NCBI RefSeq assembly: GCF_004153545.1 | Contig: NZ_SDVA01000010.1 | Location: 1 to 64,000 of the forward strand | DNA from: Serinicoccus sediminis | GTDB taxonomy: Bacteria > Actinomycetota > Actinomycetes > Actinomycetales > Dermatophilaceae | DNA: 64,000 nucleotides | Direction: 5' to 3' | In this document: piece by piece, positions 52,521 through 62,566 of the stretch | How positions within the stretch are numbered: position 1 is the stretch's first letter | Layout: each line of letters begins with the position of its first letter | Position numbers and translations under genes: made by a program | Notes under the pieces: generated by a model | Database searches by the model: none | What the model was told of the DNA's origin: nothing | Seen by the model: the letters and a program-made list of their open reading frames with translations, nothing else

Positions 52521-52526
52521 TAGAGT
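52521..52526 (+). promoter_or_regulatory. -10 element before the permease genes
   Basis: TAGAGT, the same word as before alaS, lies 55 bases before the permease GTG. It could give the permease and ATPase genes their own promoter downstream of the hairpin at 52386-52418. Confidence 0.5.
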
Positions 52527-52580
52527 CTGCGGGCAGTCCGTCACACCGCCGTGGACCCTCACCGCAAAGGTTGAAACCCC

Positions 52581-54113
52581 GTGCTCCAATTCATCCTCCG
52601 CAGGATCGCGATCTCGACGCTGATCCTGTTCCTGGGCTCCGTGCTGATGTACGTCCTGACGATCAACTCGGCCGACCCGCTGCAGGACCTGCGCGAGTCC
52701 CGGGCCGAGAACCGCGAGCAGCTCATGCAGGCGCGCATCAACAACATGGGGCTGGACCTGCCGTGGTGGCAGCGCTACCTGGGGTGGCTCACCGGGGTGA
52801 GCAAGTGCTTCGTGCTGCAGTGCGACCTCGGCACGACCCGGGACGGCTCCGACGTCAACGCCCTGCTGCTCTCGTCGGCCGGAGCGAGCCTCCGGCTGGT
52901 GACCGTCGCCACCTTCCTGGCCATCTTCATCGGTGTGGCCCTGGGCGTCCTCTCGGCCATCCGGCAGTACTCCGGGTTCGACTACGTCATCACCTTCGGG
53001 GCCTTCCTCTTCTACTCGTTGCCGGTCTTCTGGGCGGCCGTGCTCCTCAAGGACTTCGGCGCCATCCGGTTCAACAACTGGATCGCCGACCCGGCGGTCT
53101 CCACCACCGCGACAGCCGTCGTCGCGCTGCTGTTCGCCCTCGCCCTGGCGTCACTGCTCGGGGGAGGGCTGCGCCGGCAGCTGGTGACCGGGCTCATCAC
53201 CTTCGTGGTGGTCTTCGGCTTCGTCTTCGCCTTCGATGAGGTCAACTGGTGGGTCCAGCCCGCCCTCGGGCTGCCGCTCATCCTGGTGGGAGCGCTGGGG
53301 GCGCTCGGCTTCATGCTCGTCATGACGGTCGGCCTGGCCAACCGCAAGATCCTGTACGCCGGGCTCGTCACCATCGGCCTGGGGCTGGTGTCGTACGTCG
53401 TCCTCGGCCCGGTCCTGGAGGACCCGGCCAACTGGTGGGTGATCCTCGCGCTCGTCGGCGTCACCGTGCTCGTGGGGGCTGCCGTCGGCTGGGTCATGGG
53501 CGGTTACGAGCGGCGCACCGCGATGGTCGTCAGCGTGGGCACCGCGTTGGGGATGGCGTTCCTCATCTTCATGGACCGCCTCCTGCGGGGGTGGGCCGGG
53601 TTCCTCGAGCTGGCCGGCAACCGCCCGGTCAGCACCATCGGGGAGAACCGCATCATCCCCGAGCGGTTCACCGGTGACTTCTGGGAGAGCATCTTCAACT
53701 GGGGGGTACAGCTCGTGCTCCCCACCATCGTGCTGACCCTGATCTCCATCGCCTCCTACAGCCGCTACACCCGCGGCTCCATGCTGGAGACCATCAACCA
53801 GGACTACATCCGCACCGCGCGCTCCAAGGGTCTCTCGGACCGGGTGGTGTTCACCAAGCACGCCCTGCGCAACGCGCTCATCCCCATCACGACCATCGTG
53901 GCCTTCGACTTCGCCGCCCTCCTGGGCGGCGCGGTCATCACCGAGACGATCTTCGGCTGGCGCGGGCTCGGCGCGATGTTCCGGCTGGGACTCGACACGG
54001 TCGATCCCAACCCGGTGATGGCCTACTACCTCGTCGCGGGCGGCGCCGCGGTGATGATGAACATGCTGGCCGACATCGCCTACGCGTCCCTCGACCCGCG
54101 GATCCGGCGGTGA
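52581..54113 (+). CDS. DppB/OppB-type ABC permease with large membrane insertion
   Basis: 510 residues, against about 310 for ordinary DppB. The N-terminus (LQFILRRIAISTLILFLGSV) and the C-terminal permease core are standard: SIASYSRYTRGSMLETINQD, the EAA-like loop YIRTARSKGLSDRVVFTKHA and ETIFGWRGLGAMF. Between about residues 170 and 370 lies an extra block with some six hydrophobic segments, for example LVTGLITFVVVFGFVFAF, LILVGALGALGFMLVMTVG and WVILALVGVTVLVGAAVG. GTG 52581 has AAAGG upstream. Forms the channel with the next gene. Confidence 0.9.
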   Translation: MLQFILRRIAISTLILFLGSVLMYVLTINSADPLQDLRESRAENREQLMQARINNMGLDLPWWQRYLGWLTGVSKCFVLQCDLGTTRDGSDVNALLLSSAGASLRLVTVATFLAIFIGVALGVLSAIRQYSGFDYVITFGAFLFYSLPVFWAAVLLKDFGAIRFNNWIADPAVSTTATAVVALLFALALASLLGGGLRRQLVTGLITFVVVFGFVFAFDEVNWWVQPALGLPLILVGALGALGFMLVMTVGLANRKILYAGLVTIGLGLVSYVVLGPVLEDPANWWVILALVGVTVLVGAAVGWVMGGYERRTAMVVSVGTALGMAFLIFMDRLLRGWAGFLELAGNRPVSTIGENRIIPERFTGDFWESIFNWGVQLVLPTIVLTLISIASYSRYTRGSMLETINQDYIRTARSKGLSDRVVFTKHALRNALIPITTIVAFDFAALLGGAVITETIFGWRGLGAMFRLGLDTVDPNPVMAYYLVAGGAAVMMNMLADIAYASLDPRIRR

Positions 54114-54177
54114 GCCGCAGCCGGTCGCTGGCAGCGGCTACCCTCCCGACCCTTCCCACCGACCTGAGGATCGTTCG

Positions 54178-55170
54178 ATGACCGACAGCAAGCGCCCGGA
54201 CGAGCCGGACCCCACCCCGGTCGCCAGCCCGGTGGAGGAGGCCTACTCGGTCGAGAAGCAGATCGACCTGAGCCAGAAGTCCTACTCCCAGGGACAGCTG
54301 GTCGTGCGCCGGTTCTTCCGGCACAAGGGCGCCATGGTCTCGCTCTTCGTGCTGGTCTTCGTCACCGTCATGGCCTTCACCTCCATCGGTTACGGCATCA
54401 TCCCGAACTGGTGGGACAAGACGTTCTACGACGCCGGGGCCACGGTCGACGGCGGGCGGCCCACGATGCAGCTGTGGCCCTTCCAGATCGGCGAGCACCC
54501 CTTCGGGCAGGACACCATCGGCAAGGACTACTTCGCCCTGACCATGCGCGGCACCCAGCGCTCGCTCATCGTGGCGTTCGCCGTCGGGCTGCTGTCGACC
54601 ATCATCGGGACGATCATCGGGGCGGTCGCCGGCTTCTTCCGGGGGTGGGTCGAGGCCATCCTCATGCGGGTCACCGACCTGTTCATCATCATCCCCCTGC
54701 TGGTCCTGGCCGCGGTGGTGGGCAAGATGGCCGAGGGCATCTGGTGGCTGGCGCTCATGCTCAGCCTGCTCACCTGGACCGGCCTGGCGCGCCTGGTGCG
54801 CGGCGAGGTCCTCTCCCTGAGGGAGCGCGAGTTCGTCACCGCCGCCGAGGCGATCGGCACCGGCCCGTGGCGGATCATCTTCAAGCACATCCTGCCCAAC
54901 ACGGTCGGCACCATCATCGTCAGCGCCACGCTGGCCATCGCGGCGACGATCCTGCTCGAGTCGGCGTTGTCGTTCCTCGGCTACGGGGTGCAGGCGCCGG
55001 ACACCTCGCTCGGGCTGCTGATCTCGACCTACCAGAACGCCTTCCTCACCCGGCCGTGGCTCTTCTGGTGGCCCGGCCTCATGATCCTGGCGATCGCCTT
55101 GTCCGTGAACTTCCTCGGTGACGGCCTGCGCGACGCCTTCGACCCCCGGCAGAACAGGACGGCCGACTAG
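54178..55170 (+). CDS. DppC/OppC-type ABC permease
   Basis: 330 residues. An acidic cytoplasmic N-terminus (1-40), helix ALV-type GAMVSLFVLVFVTVMAFTSI, a periplasmic segment with EHPFGQDTIGKDYFALTMRG (the DPLGTD-type motif of OppC), then the permease core with EAA loop REFVTAAEAIGTGPWRIIFK HILPN-type and LESALSFLGYGVQAPDTSLG. Normal length, unlike its partner. ATG 54178 follows GAGGAT. Its TAG stop shares one base with the ATPase start (TAGTG). Confidence 0.94.
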   Translation: MTDSKRPDEPDPTPVASPVEEAYSVEKQIDLSQKSYSQGQLVVRRFFRHKGAMVSLFVLVFVTVMAFTSIGYGIIPNWWDKTFYDAGATVDGGRPTMQLWPFQIGEHPFGQDTIGKDYFALTMRGTQRSLIVAFAVGLLSTIIGTIIGAVAGFFRGWVEAILMRVTDLFIIIPLLVLAAVVGKMAEGIWWLALMLSLLTWTGLARLVRGEVLSLREREFVTAAEAIGTGPWRIIFKHILPNTVGTIIVSATLAIAATILLESALSFLGYGVQAPDTSLGLLISTYQNAFLTRPWLFWWPGLMILAIALSVNFLGDGLRDAFDPRQNRTAD

Positions 55171-57023
55171 TGACGACGACGACGCAGAGCGACTCAGGAC
55201 AGCCGGTCTACACCGGCTCCGGCACGCCGACCGGCGACGAGGAGGTGGTCCTCGGCTTCAGCGACGTCGACGTGCGCTTCTCGACCGAGTTCGGCAGCGT
55301 GCACGCCGTCAAGGGCGTGGACCTCAAGGTGCGGCCCGGGGAGGTGGTCGCCCTCGTCGGCGAGTCCGGCTCGGGCAAGTCGGTCACCTCGATGACCGCC
55401 ATGCGGCTGCTGCCGCGCAACGCGACCATCGGTGGCCAGGTCGACGTCGCCGGCAAGGAGGTCGGCCGGCTCAAGGAGTCGAGCATGCGCCGCCTGCGCG
55501 GCAACGACGTCGCCATGGTGTTCCAGGAGCCGATGACCGCGCTCAACCCCGTGCTGACCATCGGCACGCAGATGGTCGAGTCGATGGAGCTGCACGGCGT
55601 GGCCCGCGGCGCGACCGCCTGGAGCCGGGCCATCGAGCTGCTCGGCATGGTCGGCATCCCCGAGCCCGAGCGCCAGATGAAGAAGTACCCGCACGAGCTC
55701 TCCGGAGGCCAGCGTCAGCGCGTGGTCATCGCCATCGCCATCAGCTGCGACCCCAAGGTCATCATCGCCGACGAGCCGACCACGGCCCTCGACGTCACCG
55801 TGCAGGCCGACATCCTCGACCTGCTCCGCTCGCTCAAGGACAAGCTCAACACCGGCATCCTGCTCATCACGCACAACATGGGGGTCGTCGCCGACATGGC
55901 CGACCGGGTGGCCGTGATGTTCAAGGGCGAGATCGTCGAGCGCGGCACCGTCGAGGAGGTGCTGCTCCACCCCAACCACGAGTACACCAAGATGCTGCTC
56001 GGCTCGGTGCCCCGGATGGGCCACGGACGTGGCCAGATGGGCATCAGCGTCAAGGAGGAGGTCGACGCCGACGCGCCCCTGGCCATCGAGCTGAAGAACC
56101 TCGTCATCGAGTACCAGCGGCTCGGCAAGGCGCCCTTCCGCGCCGTCGACGACGTCAGCTTCGACGTGCGCCAGGGCGAGATCGTCGGGCTGGTCGGGGA
56201 GTCCGGCTCTGGCAAGAGCACCATCGGCCGGTGTGCCCTCGGGCTCATCCCCGCCGCCTCCGGCGAGTTCCGGCTGCTCGGCGAGAACATCACCGGTATG
56301 AAGCGGTCGGCCCTCAAGCCGCTGCGCAAGCGGATCGGCGTCATCTTCCAGGACCCGGCGGCCTCGCTGAACCCGCGGCTGCCGATCGGGGAGTGCATCG
56401 CCGAGCCGCTCGTCGTGCACAAGGTCGGCAGCCGCAAGTCCCGGGAGGACAAGGTCTACGAGCTGCTCGACGCCGTGCAGCTGCCGCGCGAGGTCTACAA
56501 CCGGTACCCGCACGAGGTCTCCGGGGGGCAGCGGCAGCGCATCTCGGTGGCCCGGGCCCTCACCCTCGATCCCGAGCTGCTGGTGGCCGACGAGCCCACC
56601 TCGGCCCTCGACGTGTCCGTCCAGGCCAGGGTGCTGAAGATCTTCTCCGACCTGCAGGAGCAGTTCGGCTTCGCCTGCCTCTTCATCAGCCACGACCTCG
56701 CGGTCATCGACCTGCTGGCGCACAAGGTGGTCGTCCTGCAGAACGGCAAGGTCGTCGAGGCCGGGCCGCGCGAGCAGATCATGGAGAACCCCCAGCAGGA
56801 CTACACCCAGCGGCTCATCGCGGCCGCGCCGGTGCCCGACCCGGTCGAGCAGGGCCGGCGCCGCCGTGAGCGGCACGAGCTGCTGCGGGAGCAGGGCGAG
56901 GAGATCGTCGAGCTCAAGGTCGACGGCGAGCAGTTCCACCAGTCGGCGGCCCAGGCCAAGGGCGAGGCCCAGGTCGTCGAGGTCGACGACGACGGCCGCA
57001 CCGACGGCACGACCCGCCGCTGA
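55170..57023 (+). CDS. Fused DppD-DppF ABC transporter ATPase
   Basis: 617 residues with two complete ABC domains. Walker A GESGSGKSVTSM near residue 66 and GESGSGKSTIGRC near residue 345; signatures HELSGGQRQRVVIA and HEVSGGQRQRISVA; Walker B VIIADEPTTALD and LLVADEPTSALD; H-loops LITHNMGV and FISHDLAV. Each half ends with the oligopeptide/dipeptide C-terminal extension (for example HPNHEYTKMLL and NPQQDYTQRLIAAAP). Powers the permease pair encoded just upstream. The tail after residue 560 is charged. Confidence 0.95.
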   Translation: MTTTTQSDSGQPVYTGSGTPTGDEEVVLGFSDVDVRFSTEFGSVHAVKGVDLKVRPGEVVALVGESGSGKSVTSMTAMRLLPRNATIGGQVDVAGKEVGRLKESSMRRLRGNDVAMVFQEPMTALNPVLTIGTQMVESMELHGVARGATAWSRAIELLGMVGIPEPERQMKKYPHELSGGQRQRVVIAIAISCDPKVIIADEPTTALDVTVQADILDLLRSLKDKLNTGILLITHNMGVVADMADRVAVMFKGEIVERGTVEEVLLHPNHEYTKMLLGSVPRMGHGRGQMGISVKEEVDADAPLAIELKNLVIEYQRLGKAPFRAVDDVSFDVRQGEIVGLVGESGSGKSTIGRCALGLIPAASGEFRLLGENITGMKRSALKPLRKRIGVIFQDPAASLNPRLPIGECIAEPLVVHKVGSRKSREDKVYELLDAVQLPREVYNRYPHEVSGGQRQRISVARALTLDPELLVADEPTSALDVSVQARVLKIFSDLQEQFGFACLFISHDLAVIDLLAHKVVVLQNGKVVEAGPREQIMENPQQDYTQRLIAAAPVPDPVEQGRRRRERHELLREQGEEIVELKVDGEQFHQSAAQAKGEAQVVEVDDDGRTDGTTRR

Positions 57024-57029
57024 GCCCGG

Positions 57030-57971
57030 GTGCGCGTCGTCTTCGCCGGCACCCCGGCGGCCGCGGTCCCCAGCCTGCGCGCCGTCCTGGCCTCTCGGCA
57101 CCAGGTGGCGGGCGTGCTCACCCGGCCCGATGCGCGAGCGGGTCGTGGACGCGGGATGCGGCCCTCCCCGGTGCGCGAGGTCGCGCAGGAGGCGGGGATC
57201 CCCGTCGTGACGCCCCGGTCGCTGCGCGACCCCGAGGCGGTGCAGCAGGTCCACGACTGGGCCCCGGACGCGTGCCCGGTCGTCGCCTACGGACTGCTCG
57301 TGCCGCCTGAGCTGCTGACGCTGCCCGAGCACGGGTGGGTCAACCTGCACTTCTCGCTGCTGCCCGCCTGGCGCGGCGCGGCGCCCGTGCAGCACGCCCT
57401 GCGCGCCGGCGACGACGTCACCGGCGCAGTGACGTTCCGGCTCGAGGAGGGTCTGGACACCGGGCCGGTGCTCGGGCGGCTCACCGAGACCGTGCGACCG
57501 AGGGACACCGCGGGGGAGCTGCTGGAGCGTCTCGCGCAGGCCGGTGCCCGGCTGCTCGTCTCGACCCTCGACGCCCTCGAGGAGGGTGCCGTCCAGCCGG
57601 TGCCGCAGCCCGCCGAGGGGGTCAGCCTCGCGCCCAAGATCGACGTGGACGACGCCCGGGTGCCGTGGCGGCTGCCGGCCTTCGCGGTGGACCGGCTGGT
57701 CCGCGCCTGCACGCCGGACCCCGGCGCCTGGACCACCCTGGGCGCCGACCGGGTCAAGCTCGGCCCGGTGACCCCGGCGGACGATGCGGGCGCGGAGGAC
57801 CCGGCCCTGCAGCCGGGGCAGATCAGCGTCGGCCGGCGCGCCGTGCTCGTCGGCACCGGCAGCTCCCCGGTGCGTCTCGGCGAGGTGCAGGCCCCCGGCA
57901 AGCGGGCCATGCCGGCCACCGACTGGGCCCGCGGCGCCCGGCTGCAGCCGGGGGCGGTCTTCGATGCCTGA
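57030..57971 (+). CDS. fmt: Methionyl-tRNA formyltransferase
   Basis: 313 residues, formylates initiator Met-t[23 protein letters not shown] at the N-terminus, formyl-THF/catalytic segment [20 protein letters not shown] with the Asn-His...Asp arrangement ([20 protein letters not shown]), and a C-terminal OB-like domain. GTG 57030 lies 6 bases after the ATPase stop with no clear ribosome site. In most relatives fmt directly follows priA; here the ABC operon separates them. Confidence 0.96.
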   Translation: MRVVFAGTPAAAVPSLRAVLASRHQVAGVLTRPDARAGRGRGMRPSPVREVAQEAGIPVVTPRSLRDPEAVQQVHDWAPDACPVVAYGLLVPPELLTLPEHGWVNLHFSLLPAWRGAAPVQHALRAGDDVTGAVTFRLEEGLDTGPVLGRLTETVRPRDTAGELLERLAQAGARLLVSTLDALEEGAVQPVPQPAEGVSLAPKIDVDDARVPWRLPAFAVDRLVRACTPDPGAWTTLGADRVKLGPVTPADDAGAEDPALQPGQISVGRRAVLVGTGSSPVRLGEVQAPGKRAMPATDWARGARLQPGAVFDA

Positions 57972-59487
57972 GCCGCGACGCCGGCCCGGCGGCGACCGGC
58001 AAGGGCGCTCCGGTGGCTCCGGTGGGTCCGGACAGCGGCGAGGCCCGCGGCGCCGCTCCGCGCAGACCCCGGCCCAGCGGGCACGGCACGCCGACCCGGC
58101 GCGGGCCGTCGCGTTCCGGGTGCTGCGCCAGGTCGACACCGACGAGGCCTTCGCCAACCTGGTCCTGCCCGGGGCGCTCCGCTCGGCCGGGCTGGGGGGC
58201 CGGGACGCTGCCTTCGCCACCGAGCTGACCTACGGGACCCTGCGCCTGCAGGGGCTCTACGACGCGGTCGTGGAGAGCGCCGCGAGCCGGCCGGCCGCGG
58301 AGATCGACGGACCGGTGCTCACGGTCCTCCGGCTCGGCGCGCACCAGCTGCTCGGCATGCGGGTGCCCGACCACGCCGCCGTCAGCGCCACCGTCGCCCT
58401 CGCGCGTGAGCAGGTCGGTCAGGGCGCGGCCGGTTTCGTCAACGCCGTGCTGCGCAGGGTGAGCGAGCAGGACCGGGACGACTGGGTGGCCCGGCTGGTC
58501 GAGCCGGTCGACGACCCGGTCGCCCGGCTGGCCCTGGAGCACTCCCACCCCGAGTGGGTCGTCCGGGCGCTGCGGGCGGCGCTGGTGTCGTCCCGGGGGG
58601 CGGAGGTCGGCGACGCCGAGCTGGGGCGGCTGCTGGCCGCGCACAACACGCCGGGTCCGCTCACCCTGGTGGCGCGGCCCGGGCTGGGGGCCGACGGCGA
58701 GCTGGGGGAGGTCGGTGCGCGGCCCGCCCCGGTCGCGCCGACCGCGTGGGAGCTGCCCCAGGGCGACCCCGGCGCGCTCGCCGCGGTCCGGGAGGGGCGG
58801 GCCGCCGTGCAGGACGCCGGCTCCCAGCTCCTCACGCTCGCCCTGGCCTCCGCGCCGCTGGACGGCCCCGACGAGCAGTGGCTCGACCTGTGCGCCGGGC
58901 CCGGGGGCAAGGCGGGGCTGCTCGCGGCCCTCGCGGCCGGTGCGGGGGCGTCGCTGCGGGCCAACGAGGTCAGCGAGCACCGGGCCGAGCTGGTGCGGCA
59001 TACCCTCGTCGGGCCGGTCCACGCGGGCGCCCGGGTCGAGGTCACCGTCGGGGACGGCCGGGAGGTGGGTGCGGCGCAGCCGGGGACCTACGACCGGGTC
59101 CTCGTCGACGCGCCGTGCACCGGGCTCGGGGCCCTGCGGCGGCGCCCGGAGGCGCGGTGGCGGCGCAGCCCGCAGGACCTCACGACCCTCGGGCCGCTGC
59201 AGCGCGAGCTGCTCGGCTCGGCCCTCCAGGCCACCCGGCCGGGCGGCCTGGTCGCCTACGCCACCTGCTCGCCGCACCTGGCCGAGACCGAGCTCGTCGT
59301 GCGCGACGTCCTCAAGCGGCATCCCGGCGTGGAGCAGGTCGACGTGCGCCCGCTGCTGCTCGACCGCGCGGGGGAGCCCCTCACCGGCCTCGGGCCCGGG
59401 CCGTCGGCCCAGCTGTGGCCACACCTGCACGGCACCGACGGGATGTTCGTGGCCCTGCTGCGGCTGCCCGGGCGCTCGTTAGGCTGA
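57964..59487 (+). CDS. rsmB: 16S rRNA m5C967 methyltransferase RsmB
   Basis: 507 residues from ATG 57964, overlapping the fmt stop by 8 bases. The first 40 residues are Arg/Gly-rich. A NusB-like RNA-binding domain (about 45-180) is followed by a Rossmann methyltransferase with SAM motif [18 protein letters not shown], the motif IV Cys in [19 protein letters not shown] and catalytic Cys of motif VI in [12 protein letters not shown]. Methylates C967 of 16S rRNA in E. coli numbering. The fmt-rsmB-rpe order is usual. Confidence 0.95.
   Translation: MPEPRRRPGGDRQGRSGGSGGSGQRRGPRRRSAQTPAQRARHADPARAVAFRVLRQVDTDEAFANLVLPGALRSAGLGGRDAAFATELTYGTLRLQGLYDAVVESAASRPAAEIDGPVLTVLRLGAHQLLGMRVPDHAAVSATVALAREQVGQGAAGFVNAVLRRVSEQDRDDWVARLVEPVDDPVARLALEHSHPEWVVRALRAALVSSRGAEVGDAELGRLLAAHNTPGPLTLVARPGLGADGELGEVGARPAPVAPTAWELPQGDPGALAAVREGRAAVQDAGSQLLTLALASAPLDGPDEQWLDLCAGPGGKAGLLAALAAGAGASLRANEVSEHRAELVRHTLVGPVHAGARVEVTVGDGREVGAAQPGTYDRVLVDAPCTGLGALRRRPEARWRRSPQDLTTLGPLQRELLGSALQATRPGGLVAYATCSPHLAETELVVRDVLKRHPGVEQVDVRPLLLDRAGEPLTGLGPGPSAQLWPHLHGTDGMFVALLRLPGRSLG
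59480..59485 (+). promoter_or_regulatory. -10 element of rpe, leaderless arrangement
   Basis: TAGGCT overlaps the rsmB stop and ends 6 bases before the rpe ATG, so the mRNA would begin at the start codon. No ribosome site is visible between them. Confidence 0.5.
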
Positions 59488-59491
59488 CGCC

Positions 59492-60181
59492 ATGTCCTCG
59501 CCATCGTCCACGTCCCTCGTCCCGCGGATCAGCCCGTCGATCCTCGCCTCCGACTTCGCCCACCTCGCGGACGAGCTGGGTCGGATCGAGACCGCGGACT
59601 GGGCGCACGTCGACGTCATGGACAACCACTTCGTGCCCAACCTCACCCTGGGGCTGCCGGTCGTGGAGGCGCTGGCCGCGGTGAGCCCGGTGCCGCTGGA
59701 CTGCCACCTCATGATCGAGGACCCCGACCGCTGGGCGGCGGACTACGCCGAGGCCGGCGCGGGCTCGGTCACCTTCCACGTGGAGGCGGCGGCGGACCCG
59801 GTCGCGACGGCGCGGTCCATCCGTGCCGCCGGTGCCCGGGCCGCCGTCGCCATCAAGCCCGACACCGCGTTCGCGCCCTACGAGGAGCTGCTGGGCGAGG
59901 TGGACATGGTGCTCGTCATGACCGTGGAGCCCGGCTTCGGCGGCCAGTCCTTCATGGCCGACCAGCTCGCCAAGGTGCGCGCCGTGCGCGAGGCCGTCCG
60001 GCGCCGGGGGAGCGAGATCTGGGTGCAGGTCGACGGGGGCGTGTCCGCCGAGACCATCGGGCGCTGCGCGGAGGCGGGCGCCGACGTGTTCGTCGCCGGC
60101 TCGGCCGTCTACGGCGCCGACGACGTGCCCGCGGCGATCGCCGACCTGCGGGACCGCGCCCGGAGCCACCTCTGTGGCTGA
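59492..60181 (+). CDS. rpe: Ribulose-phosphate 3-epimerase
   Basis: 229 residues, TIM barrel interconverting ribulose-5-P and xylulose-5-[21 protein letters not shown], the metal-binding [16 protein letters not shown] and [25 protein letters not shown] and [20 protein letters not shown] with [12 protein letters not shown] are all intact. ATG 59492; the first ten residues are a Ser/Pro-rich extension. Spaced 15 bases from pnuC. Confidence 0.97.
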   Translation: MSSPSSTSLVPRISPSILASDFAHLADELGRIETADWAHVDVMDNHFVPNLTLGLPVVEALAAVSPVPLDCHLMIEDPDRWAADYAEAGAGSVTFHVEAAADPVATARSIRAAGARAAVAIKPDTAFAPYEELLGEVDMVLVMTVEPGFGGQSFMADQLAKVRAVREAVRRRGSEIWVQVDGGVSAETIGRCAEAGADVFVAGSAVYGADDVPAAIADLRDRARSHLCG

Positions 60182-60196
60182 CGGGGGCCGCTGACC

Positions 60197-60922
60197 GTGG
60201 ACACCTGGAACGACCTCTTCTACGCCGAGCTCACGGTCCTCGGCCAGAGCGTCGCCTGGCGCGAGGTGGTCGGCAACGGCTTCGGCTTCGCCTCGGCCGT
60301 GCTCGGGATGCGCCGCACCGTCTGGGCCTGGCCGGTCGGCATCATCGGCAACCTGCTGCTCTTCACCGTCTTCATGGGCGTCTGGTTCGCCAACCCGCAG
60401 GAGCACAGCCTCTTCGGCCAGGCCGCCCGCCAGGTCTTCTTCATCGCGACCAGCGTCTACGGCTGGTGGCGCTGGCAGCGCTCCCGCCGCGGTCGCGCCA
60501 AGGGTGCCCCCGCGATCACCCCGCGCTGGGCCACGCGGGCCGAGCGGACGGCATACCTGCTGGGCGCGGCGCTGCTCGTCGTGCTCGCCCAGGGGGTCTT
60601 CGCGCAGGTGGGCGCCGGCTGGCCGGCCCCCCGCTGGTACTACTGGACCGACGCGTGGATCTTCGTCGGGTCGATGCTGGCGACCTACGCCATGGCCCGC
60701 GGCTGGGTCGACTTCTGGCTGGTCTGGATCGCGGTCGACCTCGTCGGGGTCCCGTTGCTGTGGCACTCCGGCTACTACCCGTCCGCGGTCATGTATGCGG
60801 TGTACGGAGGGCTCGTCCTGTGGGGGTTCGTCGTCTGGCGGGCCGCCGCCCGGGACGAGGCACCACAGGAGGCGGTCACCGGGGGCGGCCCGCCCCCCGA
60901 GCGGCAGGAGGTGCCGTCGTGA
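60197..60922 (+). CDS. pnuC: PnuC-family nicotinamide riboside transporter
   Basis: 241 residues with seven predicted helices. The PnuC hallmarks are TVWAWPVGIIGNLLLFTVFM, the substrate-site motif FIATSVYGWWRWQR (WxxY/GWWxW type), and FWLVWIAVDLVGVPLLWHSG. Facilitated uptake of nicotinamide riboside or a related pyridine/vitamin precursor, trapped by a kinase encoded elsewhere. GTG 60197 fits the family N-terminus. No riboswitch is possible in the 15-base gap. Overlaps the next gene by GTGA. Confidence 0.92.
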   Translation: MDTWNDLFYAELTVLGQSVAWREVVGNGFGFASAVLGMRRTVWAWPVGIIGNLLLFTVFMGVWFANPQEHSLFGQAARQVFFIATSVYGWWRWQRSRRGRAKGAPAITPRWATRAERTAYLLGAALLVVLAQGVFAQVGAGWPAPRWYYWTDAWIFVGSMLATYAMARGWVDFWLVWIAVDLVGVPLLWHSGYYPSAVMYAVYGGLVLWGFVVWRAAARDEAPQEAVTGGGPPPERQEVPS

Positions 60923-61368
60923 GCGCCCAGCAGGACCCCTACGCCCCCTTCCGCCCGGTCACCGGCGCGCGGGTCGCCCGGGCGGCCGCGATCGCCTCGG
61001 TCGTGGTCTTCGGCCTCATCGCCGTGCTCGGCCCGTCCTACGCCGGCTCGGGCGCCGCGATGTCGGTGCTGAACCGTGCCTTCATCGCCGGTTTCGGGCT
61101 GGCCATGGGCGCCTTCCTGTGGCGGTACGCCCTCATCCGCGCGGTGCCGAGCCCCTCCGGCCTGCTCGTCGTGAACCTGGTCCAGCGCCACCAGCTGGAC
61201 TGGGCGCAGGTGGTCAATGTCGGCTTCTCCGGCGGCTCGCCCTGGGTCGTGCTGGAGCTCGACGACACCGACGAGCTGGCCGTCATGGCGATCCAGCGTG
61301 CGGACGGCGCCCGGGCCCGGCGGGAGGCGGCCCGGCTGGCCGCGCTCGTCGAGCACCACCACCGCTGA
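60919..61368 (+). CDS. PH-like domain membrane protein
   Basis: 149 residues. Two membrane helices (AAAIASVVVFGLIAVLGPSY and AFIAGFGLAMGAFLWRYAL) are followed by a bacterial PH-like domain: SPSGLLVVNLVQRHQLDWAQ and VVNVGFSGGSPWVVLELDDT. Similar short proteins occur after pnuC or ribH in Micrococcales. Function unknown; the domain suggests protein or membrane-lipid contact. GTG 60919 shares GTGA with pnuC, hence co-translated. Confidence 0.8.
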   Translation: MSAQQDPYAPFRPVTGARVARAAAIASVVVFGLIAVLGPSYAGSGAAMSVLNRAFIAGFGLAMGAFLWRYALIRAVPSPSGLLVVNLVQRHQLDWAQVVNVGFSGGSPWVVLELDDTDELAVMAIQRADGARARREAARLAALVEHHHR

Positions 61369-61408
61369 GAGCTGGTCCGGTCGCGGTTCCCCGGTCGTCG
61401 ACCTCGGC

Positions 61409-62566
61409 TCAGCCGGTGGGGTCGATCTCGTCGCGGGTGGGGGGGACGCGGCGCCGGGCCTCCTGCACCGTCATGCCGGAGAGCACGAGCAGGTCGACGA
61501 CCGTGGAGCGCACCTGGGCCCGCAGCACCTCGGCCGACAGGCCGGCCCGGGAGTGGCCCCAGGTCGACTGCCGGGCCAGGTGCACCAGGTCCTCCTGAGC
61601 CGCACCGAGCGGCGCGCGGCGGGCGAGCTGCTCCTGCAGCACGGCGGCCGCCTCGGCCAGACCCTCCACCATGTCGGTGTAGGAGTCGGGCACGAACTCC
61701 CGGTTGCCCACGGCCGACTCGGCCCGGCGCGCCAGCACCCGGACGTTGCGGATGGCCAGGTCCAGGGGCTGCAGCAGCCCCTGGATCTCGAGCACCTCCG
61801 CGCGGTGCGCTCCGGAGAGCAGGGGGGCCAGTCGGGCCGCCGCGGCCGCCTCCGCCGTCGCGTCCTGCAGCGCCTTCATCTCGGCCGAGAGGCCGCGGGC
61901 CGTCGCCAGGGCCCGGGTGGCCCGGCCCTCGTCCCGGTTGCGCAGGGCCTGCGCGGTGTCGGTGAGGACCTCCGCCAGGTGGCCCACCAGGGCGATGATG
62001 CGCTCCCGGGGTCGCTGCGTGGTGGAGCGGACGGGCGCCAGCATGGCGATGGTGAGGGCGACGGCCCCGCCCACCGCCGCGTCCAGCCACCGGCTGAACG
62101 CCTCGCCGTCGCCCGCGACGAGGGTGGTGATGATGACCCCCTGGATGCCGGCCTGCATCATGAGCAGCTGGCCCGCCCCGGCCAGGACCGCCAGCGACAT
62201 GGCCACGACGCAGACCGCGAAGATCTGCCACAGGCCGGTGCCGAAGGCGTGCACGAAGACGTCACCGATGGCGACCCCGATGGCGACGCCGACGGTGAGC
62301 TCGGCGATGCGGCGCACCCTGTCCCCGTAGGTGATACCCAGGCAGACCATCGCGGTGATGGGGGCGAAGAAGGGCAGCGGGTGCCCCAGCAGGTCGTGCG
62401 CGATGAACCAGGCGAGGACCGCGCCGGTGGCGGCCTGCAGGATGAGCCAGGCCCGGGCCCGCAGACGCCGGAGGCGGGTGCGGGTGGCGCTGGTGCTGAT
62501 CTCCTCGCGCAGCGGGTCCAGCACGACGTGGCCCGCGGCGCGGGCGTGCTCGCGGGCACTGCTCAT
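61409..62566 (-). CDS. FUSC-family (aromatic acid exporter-like) membrane protein
   Basis: 385 residues from ATG 62566. The N-terminal half has about six helices with the FUSC repeat features: WLILQAATGAVLAWFIAHDL, PFFAPITAMVCLGITYGDRV, RIAELTVGVAIGVAIGDVFV and GIQGVIITTLVAG. The C-terminal half (from about 190) is cytoplasmic and helical with ALRNRDEGRATRALATARGL. Related to YccS/AaeB-type exporters, but substrate unknown. Monocistronic, convergent with the PH-like gene. Confidence 0.85.
   Translation of the reverse strand: MSSAREHARAAGHVVLDPLREEISTSATRTRLRRLRARAWLILQAATGAVLAWFIAHDLLGHPLPFFAPITAMVCLGITYGDRVRRIAELTVGVAIGVAIGDVFVHAFGTGLWQIFAVCVVAMSLAVLAGAGQLLMMQAGIQGVIITTLVAGDGEAFSRWLDAAVGGAVALTIAMLAPVRSTTQRPRERIIALVGHLAEVLTDTAQALRNRDEGRATRALATARGLSAEMKALQDATAEAAAAARLAPLLSGAHRAEVLEIQGLLQPLDLAIRNVRVLARRAESAVGNREFVPDSYTDMVEGLAEAAAVLQEQLARRAPLGAAQEDLVHLARQSTWGHSRAGLSAEVLRAQVRSTVVDLLVLSGMTVQEARRRVPPTRDEIDPTG

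Noticed and set aside
55194-58220. Open frame of 1008 residues antisense to the ABC ATPase and fmt
   Set aside because: No recognisable domains and composition typical of a shadow frame.
60182-60196. Possible NAD or pnuC-type riboswitch before pnuC
   Set aside because: Only 15 bases separate rpe and pnuC, too short for any aptamer.
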